From assembly GCF_010078235.1 (NCBI RefSeq), contig NZ_JAABOS010000006.1:219918-283917 (forward strand): 64,000 nt of DNA, given 5' to 3'. The notes under the pieces are model-generated. The model saw only the letters and a list, made by a program, of their open reading frames with translations. It made no database searches and had not been told where the DNA came from. A program made the translations under genes and the position numbers. The DNA comes from Cognatundibacterium crateris (GTDB lineage: Bacteria; Pseudomonadota; Gammaproteobacteria; Burkholderiales; Burkholderiaceae_D). Shown one piece after another: positions 18,447 to 26,262 of the stretch. The number at the start of each line of letters is the position of its first letter. The first letter of the stretch is position 1.

Positions 18447-19631
18447 TTATTCTGTCGTGCTTTGCACTGAGTCCGGACTTGGAACCGGCACCCGCTTGCC
18501 ATCCACTCCGGCCTTAGTCCATACACCGTTTTCCCAAAACAGCATTTCACCACGCTGACCGGATTTGATATCTGAGTCGATGGAATAAACCCGTCCTTGC
18601 CAGTGCGCGTAGACACCGTTCATGGTGGTATGGCCAACCACGATATGTTGTACTTGCAGCGTTTGCAGTAACTGATCCAGCGCTTCACTCTGTAGCAGCG
18701 GTGCTTTCAGGTAGCCCCGATACCACAGCGGGCCGGTGCTGCCATACAGGAAGGAAAGCACATTATTTTCTTTAAAACTGGCCTTAGGCAAACCCAGACC
18801 AGCATGAAACTGTGCATTGACTTCAGCCAGACTGAGTTTCAGTTGCGCATAATCCGGATGCAGGCCACCGTGCATGAACAGGCTGTCGTTGATACGGATG
18901 ATGACCGGTTTGCTGCGCAGCCAGCGTCCCAATACGGTTTCCTGACTAAACAGACGTGGGTAAGTCGTATTGAGTTTGTCTGCAACGACGCGGTATTTAG
19001 GATGCAGATAACGCAGGTCATTGGCGAGGCTGATCGCTTCGTGATTACCTAGCAGATAATGTACTTTGCCACCCGCCGCTTCGGCCTGTGCTTCCAGCAT
19101 ATACAGCAGCCACAGCGCTTCAGTCACCTTAGGGCCACGGTCAAATACATCGCCAGCGATGACCAGATGGCCGCTGCCGTATTGCCAGTTACCCTGTGCA
19201 TCAATGATTTTATTCGCTTGCAGCAGGTTCAGCATCAGATCAAACTGGCCGTGGATATCACTGAAAGCCGCGATTTTTTTTGCTTCAAATCTGGCTGTGA
19301 CCGGTGCGGCGGCGGCCTGCGCACGCAGCTGTAGTGTATAGGGGTAGCCACAGAGCGGCGCTATGCTTGTGTTGATCGTCGCAAGCAGCTGATCCTGACG
19401 CTGATCGTTACAGACCCAGCTGGCCTGCAGTTGCGCGCTGTCGCTGCTGAAAAATACGTGAGGGCCATCATTGACCGGCGTTGGTGTTTGCGCCTGAATA
19501 CTGAGCGGGGCCAGCGCCAGACTGAGCAGCAGCGTGCACAGCGCACCAGTCAGTCTGTTGCGGCATTCGGCAGAAATCGGAAATCGTATTTGGGATGAGC
19601 GGGGTGATGAGGAAGTAAAGGAAAACAACAT
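18447..19631 (-). CDS. Exported calcineurin-like metallophosphoesterase
   Basis: A 394-residue protein with an N-terminal export signal (LTGALCTLLLSLALAPLSIQAQ) and a metallophosphoesterase domain. The metal ligands appear in order: SDIHGQFD, GDVFDRGP, GNHE and later VVGHT. This set resembles the PPP-like Shewanella phosphatase group rather than 5'-nucleotidases. The first 25 residues are unusually polar for a signal peptide, so an internal start is possible. The likely location is the periplasm. It is convergent with the corA/VOC pair. Confidence 0.88.
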   Translation of the reverse strand: MLFSFTSSSPRSSQIRFPISAECRNRLTGALCTLLLSLALAPLSIQAQTPTPVNDGPHVFFSSDSAQLQASWVCNDQRQDQLLATINTSIAPLCGYPYTLQLRAQAAAAPVTARFEAKKIAAFSDIHGQFDLMLNLLQANKIIDAQGNWQYGSGHLVIAGDVFDRGPKVTEALWLLYMLEAQAEAAGGKVHYLLGNHEAISLANDLRYLHPKYRVVADKLNTTYPRLFSQETVLGRWLRSKPVIIRINDSLFMHGGLHPDYAQLKLSLAEVNAQFHAGLGLPKASFKENNVLSFLYGSTGPLWYRGYLKAPLLQSEALDQLLQTLQVQHIVVGHTTMNGVYAHWQGRVYSIDSDIKSGQRGEMLFWENGVWTKAGVDGKRVPVPSPDSVQSTTE

Positions 19632-19736
19632 AGCTGGCGCCGGTGGCAGGTTAGGGTTGAAGCCAGTATCTTACTGTGTATCAGCCCATACTGGCAGTGC
19701 AGAGGTCACGCAACATCAATCGGTAGACAGCAGATT

Positions 19737-20525
19737 TTATTTGTCGCCCGCTCCCGTGCCTGAACCCAACATCTCGCGTTCCTCATCCAGATAGAGTTTG
19801 CTCTTACGTACTTTCTCTATGCTTTGCCAGATCATCTGGACCTGTGCCTTATTGGCCTTATAAAACGCATTATTGAATAACAGATACTGATCCGCGACTT
19901 TGACTGGCAGTGCTTCTCTGATGACGATGTCTCTGAGAGAAGGACGGTGGCTGAGCTGGCGCTTAGCTTCATGGTCCTGCAGCACAATGACTTGCAGTAC
20001 GCGGTTTTCGAGGTAACTCAGCAAGTCACTGGAAGCGGGATAATATTTGATACGGTACCCCGCTTCTTCCAGATCTTTACCGACGCTATAGCCCAGTTGT
20101 GCGCCTACCGGCTCATTGCCCAGATGTTGAAATCCCTTGGTTTGCCAGCGTATCTGGCTATCAGCATGGCGATACACATAAAAGCTATCTGTATGCATGC
20201 GGTAATCGCGCTGCAGAGTGCCATCCGGGCTGCGCGGATAGACTCCCCAGATCGCTCTTTCTTTATTGTAGCTGGCAGCAATCGCGGCATGGATACGTCC
20301 GGCTTCAACTTCGAGCAGGCAACGCTTCCAGGGCAGACGCACAAAATCGAATTCTATGCCGGTTTCTTTGGCGACCAATTGCATCTGCAATAATGCCAGC
20401 CCCTGGCCAGTGCCAGTGACCCACGGATAGACTGAGCTGTCTTCATAGCATAAGCTGACAGGAGCAGCCATCGCTGGCAGCGAACAGCAAAGCAATAAAG
20501 TGGATAGATAGTCTGAGCGGCGCAT
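19737..20525 (-). CDS. Periplasmic solute-binding protein family 3-like
   Basis: A 262-residue protein with a signal peptide (LLLCCSLPAMAAP) and the layout of family 3 extracellular solute-binding proteins: YPWVTGTGQGLALLQMQLVAKETG early, LPWKRCLLEVEAGRIHAAI, then GAQLGYSVGKDLEEAG and NRVLQVIVLQ. No permease or ATPase gene is adjacent, so it may be an orphan binding protein or a sensor-like homologue. The ligand is unknown. Confidence 0.8.
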   Translation of the reverse strand: MRRSDYLSTLLLCCSLPAMAAPVSLCYEDSSVYPWVTGTGQGLALLQMQLVAKETGIEFDFVRLPWKRCLLEVEAGRIHAAIAASYNKERAIWGVYPRSPDGTLQRDYRMHTDSFYVYRHADSQIRWQTKGFQHLGNEPVGAQLGYSVGKDLEEAGYRIKYYPASSDLLSYLENRVLQVIVLQDHEAKRQLSHRPSLRDIVIREALPVKVADQYLLFNNAFYKANKAQVQMIWQSIEKVRKSKLYLDEEREMLGSGTGAGDK

Positions 20526-20657
20526 ACCAGGGCTTTTCGAAGCGGTAACTTATTGTAGTCAGGGAACTGACACATCGTAAGGACTAATGACCGAAAGCGC
20601 AGCTATCTTTATGTTGGTTTAACACTTTTTAAAACTTAAAACGCTAACATCAGACCA

Positions 20658-21347
20658 TCAGATGAGGTCTGGCAGGTGTTTCGCGGCTTCGCGCCGGCTT
20701 AGCGCGGAGAGTTGTGTTCCATGCAGAGCGAGAAATTGCGTGACCTGTTGCGGCGCATGGCGTGCATAGTCGCGCAAGGCCCAGCCGATAGCCTTACGGA
20801 TAAAGAATTCCTGCTCTGGGGCCAGAGTGAGCGCAAAGCGGAACAGGCGTTCGCTGTCTGTTTCTGCGCGCCAGCCGCATTGATGCAGCATCGCGATACG
20901 TCTGATCCAGAATGAGGGATGCTGCACCGCCTGTTCTATCTGGCTCAGCACTTGCGGCTGTTCTTGTCTTTGCAGACGGATCAGGTCACCCGCCACATCA
21001 GCCAGCCCATCGACACTGTCCCACCACGCATGCTGTTGTGCGAGTTCGAGCAGAAAAGGGAGGGTGGATGCAGGCAGATAGCGTCTGGCTTTGCCGAGCA
21101 GGTCTATCGCACAGTAATGGAATTCGCGTTCGCGTTGTGCCCATAGCTGCAGCGCTATGTCTTGAATTTCGGCGAAATCAGCACGGTAATAGGGACGCAG
21201 TAATGGCGTCGACAGGGCGCGCCGTGCGGGAGTTGGAATGCCCAGGAAGTGCAGCCTGTGCTGCATATAAGCAGACATTTTTTCTGCCCGCTGTGGATCA
21301 GCGGCCGCTCTTAAGGCCGCATCCAGCTGGGCGATCAGGGTAGGCAT
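20658..21347 (-). CDS. DNA alkylation repair protein (AlkD family)
   Basis: A 229-residue all-helical HEAT-like-repeat protein. The AlkD signature is intact: WWDSVD, SFWIRRIAML and FIRKAIGWALRDYA, which carry the Trp, Asp and Arg residues that AlkD uses to bind and excise positively charged alkylated bases (3-methyladenine, 7-methylguanine). It acts on DNA in the cytoplasm. It appears to be a single-gene unit. Confidence 0.92.
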   Translation of the reverse strand: MPTLIAQLDAALRAAADPQRAEKMSAYMQHRLHFLGIPTPARRALSTPLLRPYYRADFAEIQDIALQLWAQREREFHYCAIDLLGKARRYLPASTLPFLLELAQQHAWWDSVDGLADVAGDLIRLQRQEQPQVLSQIEQAVQHPSFWIRRIAMLHQCGWRAETDSERLFRFALTLAPEQEFFIRKAIGWALRDYARHAPQQVTQFLALHGTQLSALSRREAAKHLPDLI

Positions 21348-21482
21348 AGCAGTTCAGCAGGCAGAATAGCCTGAGCAGATGAGGCACTTAAGCACCAGAC
21401 TCTTGTGTCTGCTTCCCCGCGCCGCTGCAACGCAGCTGTGGCGGGGTCATGCAAACCAGGTCGGTTTACTCAGGCAGTCTGA

Positions 21483-21695
21483 TCAGCGTACGATGGCAAA
21501 ACGCAGCGAGAATTTTTTGAAATGACGGTAGCTCGCGCTCAGGTGTTCGATTGCCTCAACCGATTCAGCGATGGATTCACCTTCCTGCACGAAGCTGGCG
21601 CGGAATTCTTCAAATGCGGCTTCCAGCACGCTGGCGAGTTGATGGTTATACAGGCGGCCATAGTTCATCAGGCGGCGTTTGGTGCGTAATTTCAT
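21483..21695 (-). CDS. Small basic protein of unknown function (70 residues)
   Basis: The ORF encodes 70 residues with a basic N-terminus (KLRTKRRLMNYGRLYNHQLASVL) and a Glu-rich helix in the middle, without membrane segments. A clear ribosome-binding site, GAAGGAT, precedes the ATG, and the probable terminator of the upstream ubiH operon lies just before it, so it is likely expressed as its own unit. I do not recognise the family. Confidence 0.65.
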   Translation of the reverse strand: MKLRTKRRLMNYGRLYNHQLASVLEAAFEEFRASFVQEGESIAESVEAIEHLSASYRHFKKFSLRFAIVR

Positions 21696-21710
21696 GGTAG
21701 ATCCTTCGTT

Positions 21711-21733
21711 TAAAAAATGCAGGGCAGGCCTGC
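21711..21733 (-). terminator. Probable intrinsic terminator of the amgK-murU-pepP-ubiH operon
   Basis: On the minus strand GCAGG, a 5-nt loop and CCTGC are followed by ATTTTTT, about 37 nt after the ubiH stop. The stem is short (5 bp), so strength is uncertain. Confidence 0.5.
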
Positions 21734-21769
21734 GAAAAAAATAGTGTAATTTTGTGTGTGTAGAGGCGA

Positions 21770-22960
21770 TCAGGCACGCCAGCCATACAGCATATGCTCG
21801 GCAATCAAATGTCGTGCCGGGCGAAATAAATCCAGTCCACCCAGCGACAGGCCTAACAGACTTTGCTTGAAGCTGCCATCGGGGGAACTCGCGAAAATGC
21901 GGGCCAGTGTATCCGTCAGACCTATCGTCAGGCTGCGGTCGGTCTGCCGTTCGCGTAAAAACTGCTGCAATGCGGCTTCCGGCATCGCCAGTTCACGGCT
22001 CAGGCATTTCGCCAGCACGATGCTGTCGCGCAGCCCCAGATTTAATCCTTGTCCAGCGACCGGATGCAGCGTTTGCGCGGCATTGCCTATGCTGACCACG
22101 CGCGCGCTGGCCTGTGCCTGGGCATTCAGACCGAGCGGATAGCTGACACGCTTACTAATGCGTGTCAGCTGCCCCATACGTTGTCCGAATGCGGTTTGCA
22201 GCCGCTGCCGGAATGCGGTTTCATCCAGTGCCATTAACTGCGCCGCATGTTCGGGTCTAACACACCAGACCAGCGCATAGCCATCTTCTTGCGGCAGCAG
22301 GGCGAGCGGGCCTTCTTCGGTGAAGCGTTCAAACGCGCGGTGCGCAATCGCCTCATCAAAACAGACATGGGCGATGACAGCCGTCTGTTGATAGTCGCGG
22401 CTTTGCTGGCGCTGGCTCTGGTCGGAAAAGGTGCCGCCTTCGGCCTGCACCACGACCTGCGCAGAAAACTGGCGCTGCAGCGCAGTTCCAGTCTCAGTCC
22501 CGTTCCCGGTCCCGGTCTGCACCGTCAGCCTGACATGATCATTGAATTCTTCTATCGCTGTGACCTGGCAGGGTCTATGCATTTGCACACCCGAGCGTGC
22601 GATCTCAGTTTGCATCGGAGCCACGATGTCACCATAACGCGCGACATAACCGAGTGCAGGCAACTGATAGTCCGCAGCCTGGATCAGGGTGCGTCCAAAA
22701 TGGCCGCGCCGCGAGACATGGATGTCCTGAATCGCAGTCGCACGCAGCGGCCAGCAACCAGCCTGCAGCAGTATTTGCTGGCTGCCGTAAGACAGCGCAA
22801 TTGAGCGCGCATCCTGTTCGGCCTCGGCTGCAGTTTTTCCGTCAAACAGAGCGATTCTTGCTGCCGGTATGCCTTGCTGTACCAACAGTAAAGCCAGTGC
22901 CTGCCCGGCCGGGCCAGCACCACAAATCGCAATGTCTGCATCATTGATGATGGTCGTCAT
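21770..22960 (-). CDS. ubiH: 2-octaprenyl-6-methoxyphenol hydroxylase (UbiH-type flavin monooxygenase)
   Basis: A 396-residue FAD-dependent monooxygenase of the UbiH/COQ6 family, which hydroxylates the ubiquinone ring. The FAD-binding GAGPAG is at 14-19, and the second FAD motif reads GNAAQTLHPVAGQGLNLG. The Asn in GNAAQTLHP is the variant I recall from E. coli UbiH, which supports this paralogue over UbiF/UbiI. It follows pepP by 8 nt; pepP-ubiH linkage is known from E. coli. A period-6 DNA repeat gives a Thr-Gly-rich loop in the middle of the protein. Confidence 0.88.
   Translation of the reverse strand: MTTIINDADIAICGAGPAGQALALLLVQQGIPAARIALFDGKTAAEAEQDARSIALSYGSQQILLQAGCWPLRATAIQDIHVSRRGHFGRTLIQAADYQLPALGYVARYGDIVAPMQTEIARSGVQMHRPCQVTAIEEFNDHVRLTVQTGTGNGTETGTALQRQFSAQVVVQAEGGTFSDQSQRQQSRDYQQTAVIAHVCFDEAIAHRAFERFTEEGPLALLPQEDGYALVWCVRPEHAAQLMALDETAFRQRLQTAFGQRMGQLTRISKRVSYPLGLNAQAQASARVVSIGNAAQTLHPVAGQGLNLGLRDSIVLAKCLSRELAMPEAALQQFLRERQTDRSLTIGLTDTLARIFASSPDGSFKQSLLGLSLGGLDLFRPARHLIAEHMLYGWRA
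22484..22519. repeat. Period-6 simple repeat inside ubiH
   Basis: Six degenerate hexamers run agttcc, agtctc, agtccc, gttccc, ggtccc, ggtctg. Read on the coding (minus) strand they encode alternating Thr-Gly (GTGNGTETG). Length changes would keep the frame. Confidence 0.65.
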
Positions 22961-22968
22961 GTTGTATC

Positions 22969-24333
22969 TCAGTCGCCGCGCATCCAGGCTTCGATTTCAT
23001 TGATGGTTTTCGGGGTGTCCTGACTCAGATTCTGATGTCCGCTGGCGGTGATCAGTATATCGTCCTCTATCCGTATGCCGGTATTCCAGTATTGCTCAGG
23101 TACGCCAGCAGCCGGACGCACATATAAGCCGGGCTCTATGGTGATCACCATGCCGGGCTGCAGTGGCCGGTAAGGGCGCGTAGTCGCTGCATCCCCCGCG
23201 CTGTGTGGCGTGCGGTAATCGCCCACATCATGCACATCCAGACCCAGCCAGTGGCCAGTGCCATGCATGTAAAACTGGCGGTAAGCCTGACTCGCTATCG
23301 CATCGTCTACAGTACCAACTTGCTGACGCCTGAGCAGGCCAGTGTCGAGCATACCTTCTGTGAGTACCCTGACCGCTGCATGATGCCCATCCATATAGCC
23401 TGCGCCGGGCTGGGCACAAGCCAGTGCTGCCTGCTGCGCCGCCAGTACGATCTGATACAGGGTTTTCTGGGCCGGGCTGAAGCGGCCATTGGCCGGGAAA
23501 GTACGTGTGATATCCGAGGCATAGCTGTCAAATTCACAGCCGGCATCAATCAGTATCAGGTCGCCATCATTGATCCTGGCCTGGTTACTCTGATAGTGCA
23601 GGGTGCAGGCATTGGCACCGCTGGCGACGATGGACGAATAGGCGGGCGCCTGAGCGCCATGGCGCCGGAAGCAATACAGTAATTCTGCCTCCAGCGCATA
23701 TTCATGCAGACCGGGACGCGCGGCACGCATCGCGGCGCGGTGCGCCAGTCCTGAGATGCGCGCTGCTTCCTGCATGCAGGCGATTTCCTGCGCATCTTTG
23801 AACAGGCGCATTTCATCTATCAGGCGGCAGACATCCATCAAACCGGCCGGAGACTGAATGCCCGTGCGGCTTTTGGCAGCTATTCCTGCCAGCGCCTGCT
23901 GGATTTGCGGTGTCAGACGATGATCGAATAAGGGGCTGGTGTACAGTGTGGCAGCACCAGCCAGGTAATCTTCCAGCCTGACAGCCAGTTCGCTCACCGG
24001 ATAGGCCGCATCGACCAGGCAATGCTGACGCGCAGCTTCCGGGCCATAACGGTAGCCATCCCAGATTTCATGCTCTATGTTTTTTTCGCGGCAGAACAGG
24101 ATGGATTCCTGTCTCTCAGCAGTCGCGATCAGCACCAGCACGGCTTCCGGCTCGCAAAAACCAGTCAGATAGTAAAAATAACTGTCGTGCCGAAATGGGA
24201 AATGATTGTCGTTGTTACGCGTCATTTCCTGCGCAGTCGGGATCACGGCCACGCCGCCACCCTGCGCCTGCATCTGCCGCATCAGCTGTTGCCGCCGTGT
24301 CTGGCAGGCCAGGCTCAGGGAGGAGGTGCTCAT
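22969..24333 (-). CDS. pepP: Xaa-Pro aminopeptidase (aminopeptidase P, M24B)
   Basis: A 454-residue cytoplasmic metallopeptidase that removes an N-terminal residue preceding proline. The N-terminal creatinase-like domain is followed by the pita-bread catalytic domain with all metal ligands: Asp in LILIDAGCEFDSYASDITRTF, His in YMHGTGHWLGLDVHDVG, Glu in ITIEPGLYV and Glu in GIRIEDDILIT. It overlaps the murU stop by 4 nt (ATGA) and precedes ubiH. Confidence 0.96.
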   Translation of the reverse strand: MSTSSLSLACQTRRQQLMRQMQAQGGGVAVIPTAQEMTRNNDNHFPFRHDSYFYYLTGFCEPEAVLVLIATAERQESILFCREKNIEHEIWDGYRYGPEAARQHCLVDAAYPVSELAVRLEDYLAGAATLYTSPLFDHRLTPQIQQALAGIAAKSRTGIQSPAGLMDVCRLIDEMRLFKDAQEIACMQEAARISGLAHRAAMRAARPGLHEYALEAELLYCFRRHGAQAPAYSSIVASGANACTLHYQSNQARINDGDLILIDAGCEFDSYASDITRTFPANGRFSPAQKTLYQIVLAAQQAALACAQPGAGYMDGHHAAVRVLTEGMLDTGLLRRQQVGTVDDAIASQAYRQFYMHGTGHWLGLDVHDVGDYRTPHSAGDAATTRPYRPLQPGMVITIEPGLYVRPAAGVPEQYWNTGIRIEDDILITASGHQNLSQDTPKTINEIEAWMRGD

Positions 24334-25052
24334 GCTTTACCTTGTGTGAGTTGCAGAGGCGCGTTCAGGGCTTGCAATTGCTCAGGCGTGCCTACATTGT
24401 GCCAGTCACCGCGATACTGTTCGCCACCAACGCGCCCTGCATCGATGTAATCACGCAGCAGCGGTCCCAGTTTGGCATACTCACCCGCTTTAATATTGGC
24501 GAACATTTCTGGACGATAGACACCGATATTGGCGAAGGTAAGCCTTGGTTCGCCTTCATTTGCGAGCCCCATCAGGGTCAGCGCAAAATCACCTTGCGGA
24601 TGGAAGCTGGGATTTTTTACCATATACAGCCAGGCGATATCGCGCTGCTCAGGCGGATGCGGATTACCCCACGGGTCATTTTCTTCCAGCGTATTCAGGC
24701 ATTCTTTGAAGTTGAAATGCGGGATGTAAATATCGGCCGACACCACCACAAATGGCGCATCGCCGAGTAAGGGCAGTGCCTTGGCGATGCCACCCGCAGT
24801 TTCTAAAGCCTGTTCTTCTGCCGAGTACTGTATGCTGGCGCCGAACTGGCTGCCATCACCGAGTGCATCCACAATCATCTGCCCCAGATGCGCATGGTTA
24901 ATCACGATCTCGGTAATGCCTGCTTTGACCAGATTCAGAATATGCCAGACGATCAGCGGACGTCCACGCACTTTCAATAAAGGTTTGGGGCAGCTGTCGG
25001 TCAGTGGTCGCATGCGCTCGCCACGGCCGGCTGCCAGTAACATCGCTTTCAT
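24330..25052 (-). CDS. murU: N-acetylmuramate alpha-1-phosphate uridylyltransferase
   Basis: MurU converts MurNAc-1-phosphate and UTP to UDP-MurNAc. The 240-residue nucleotidyltransferase has the N-terminal signature LAAGRGERMRPLTDSCPKPL with the catalytic Arg and Lys, then LVKAGITEIVINHAHL and VVSADIY with the metal-binding Asp. It follows amgK by 10 nt, and this gene pair is what makes MurU more likely than a mannose-1-phosphate guanylyltransferase. ATG 25052 has GAGG about 9 nt upstream; the open frame extends to 25079 inside amgK. Confidence 0.92.
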   Translation of the reverse strand: MKAMLLAAGRGERMRPLTDSCPKPLLKVRGRPLIVWHILNLVKAGITEIVINHAHLGQMIVDALGDGSQFGASIQYSAEEQALETAGGIAKALPLLGDAPFVVVSADIYIPHFNFKECLNTLEENDPWGNPHPPEQRDIAWLYMVKNPSFHPQGDFALTLMGLANEGEPRLTFANIGVYRPEMFANIKAGEYAKLGPLLRDYIDAGRVGGEQYRGDWHNVGTPEQLQALNAPLQLTQGKA

Positions 25053-25062
25053 CGTGCTGGCC

Positions 25063-26115
25063 TCAGAAGGTATAGCCAACTTGTGGCGCTGTGTTTTCTA
25101 ACTGATCCAGCAGACGCAGCAGTGGGACTAATTCTTTGTAACGATGGGCGGTTTTACGCACATAGTCCATCACGGTCGGGATGTCATTGAGGAACTGGTG
25201 CTTGCCATCACGGTGCGACAGACGCGCGAAAATACCGAGGATTTTCAGATGGCGCTGCAAGCCCATCCATTCAAAATCACGATAGAACTGGTCGATATCC
25301 GGTGGTACCGACAGGCCGGCACGGCGTGCTTTTTCCCAATAACGGATAGCCCAGTCCAGCACCATTTCTTCATCCCACTGTACATAGGCATCACGCAGCA
25401 GCGACACCAGATCATAGGTGATAGGCCCATAAACTGCATCTTGGAAATCGACGATGCCGGGATTGCCCTGATCCATCCACATCAGATTACGTGAATGGAA
25501 ATCGCGGTGTACAAATACCTGAGGCTGAGCCAACGCGCTGGCCAGCAGATGATCGAATACGCCACGCAGGGTTTTTTGTTGATCTTCGCTGAGCGTCGCG
25601 CCCAGGTGTTTGCCTACATACCATTCACTGAAAATCTGCAGTTCGCGCTCTAAGAAAGCACGGTCATATTCCGGCAATACATCCGGCTGGCTTTGTGCCT
25701 GCATCAACACCAACGCATCAATCGCGTCCATATACAGTTTGAACGCAGTGTCATGATTCAGGATATGGGCATAGGTATGCTGACCCAGATCGCTGACCAA
25801 CAGGAAGCCCTGTTCCAGATCATGGGCTAAGACTTCCGGCACCGACAGATTCATGGACTTGAGCAAGCCGGCCATACGAATGAACGCGGCTGAATTTTCT
25901 GTCGCAGGCGGCGCATCCATCGCGATACGGGTTTTGCCATCACTGGTATCGAGCCGATAAAACGAACGGAAACTCGCGTCGGACGAGGCAGCACGCAGGG
26001 TGTCTGTCAGCAGAGCCTGATCGCTGAGGCTGGCCAGCCATTGTTGCAGGGCGATGCGGCGTTGTTCTTTGTCCGGTGCGACTGCGGACGGCGTGCTTGG
26101 AACGTGAGAGGACAT
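25063..26115 (-). CDS. amgK: N-acetylmuramate/N-acetylglucosamine anomeric kinase
   Basis: AmgK phosphorylates recycled MurNAc at C1, feeding MurU. The 350-residue protein has an aminoglycoside-phosphotransferase fold with the catalytic loop VHRDFHSRNLMW and the metal-binding VDFQDAVYGP. Alone this could be read as another APH-family kinase, but the tight coupling to murU and the divergent lptD are the arrangement known in Pseudomonas for the cell-wall recycling bypass. I chose ATG 26115; the frame extends to 26172 in the lptD spacer. Confidence 0.9.
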   Translation of the reverse strand: MSSHVPSTPSAVAPDKEQRRIALQQWLASLSDQALLTDTLRAASSDASFRSFYRLDTSDGKTRIAMDAPPATENSAAFIRMAGLLKSMNLSVPEVLAHDLEQGFLLVSDLGQHTYAHILNHDTAFKLYMDAIDALVLMQAQSQPDVLPEYDRAFLERELQIFSEWYVGKHLGATLSEDQQKTLRGVFDHLLASALAQPQVFVHRDFHSRNLMWMDQGNPGIVDFQDAVYGPITYDLVSLLRDAYVQWDEEMVLDWAIRYWEKARRAGLSVPPDIDQFYRDFEWMGLQRHLKILGIFARLSHRDGKHQFLNDIPTVMDYVRKTAHRYKELVPLLRLLDQLENTAPQVGYTF

Positions 26116-26178
26116 GGCTAAATGAATAATTGAATAGGTTTGTACACAAGCTTCAGATCGGTTCAGCAGCATTTCACC

Positions 26179-26184
26179 TATAAT
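26179..26184 (+). promoter_or_regulatory. Consensus -10 element (TATAAT) upstream of lptD
   Basis: A perfect TATAAT lies 78 bp before the lptD start in the amgK/lptD divergent spacer. The -35 region at proper spacing (GATCGG) is poor, so an activator or alternative sigma factor may be needed. I did not find a convincing sigma-E motif. Confidence 0.35.
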
Positions 26185-26262
26185 AGGCGGCTGATTTCTG
26201 GCGGCCAGTCGGCAGGATACCAGCTAGCCTACTTGCCAAAACGCTTACTACATACTGAATAC

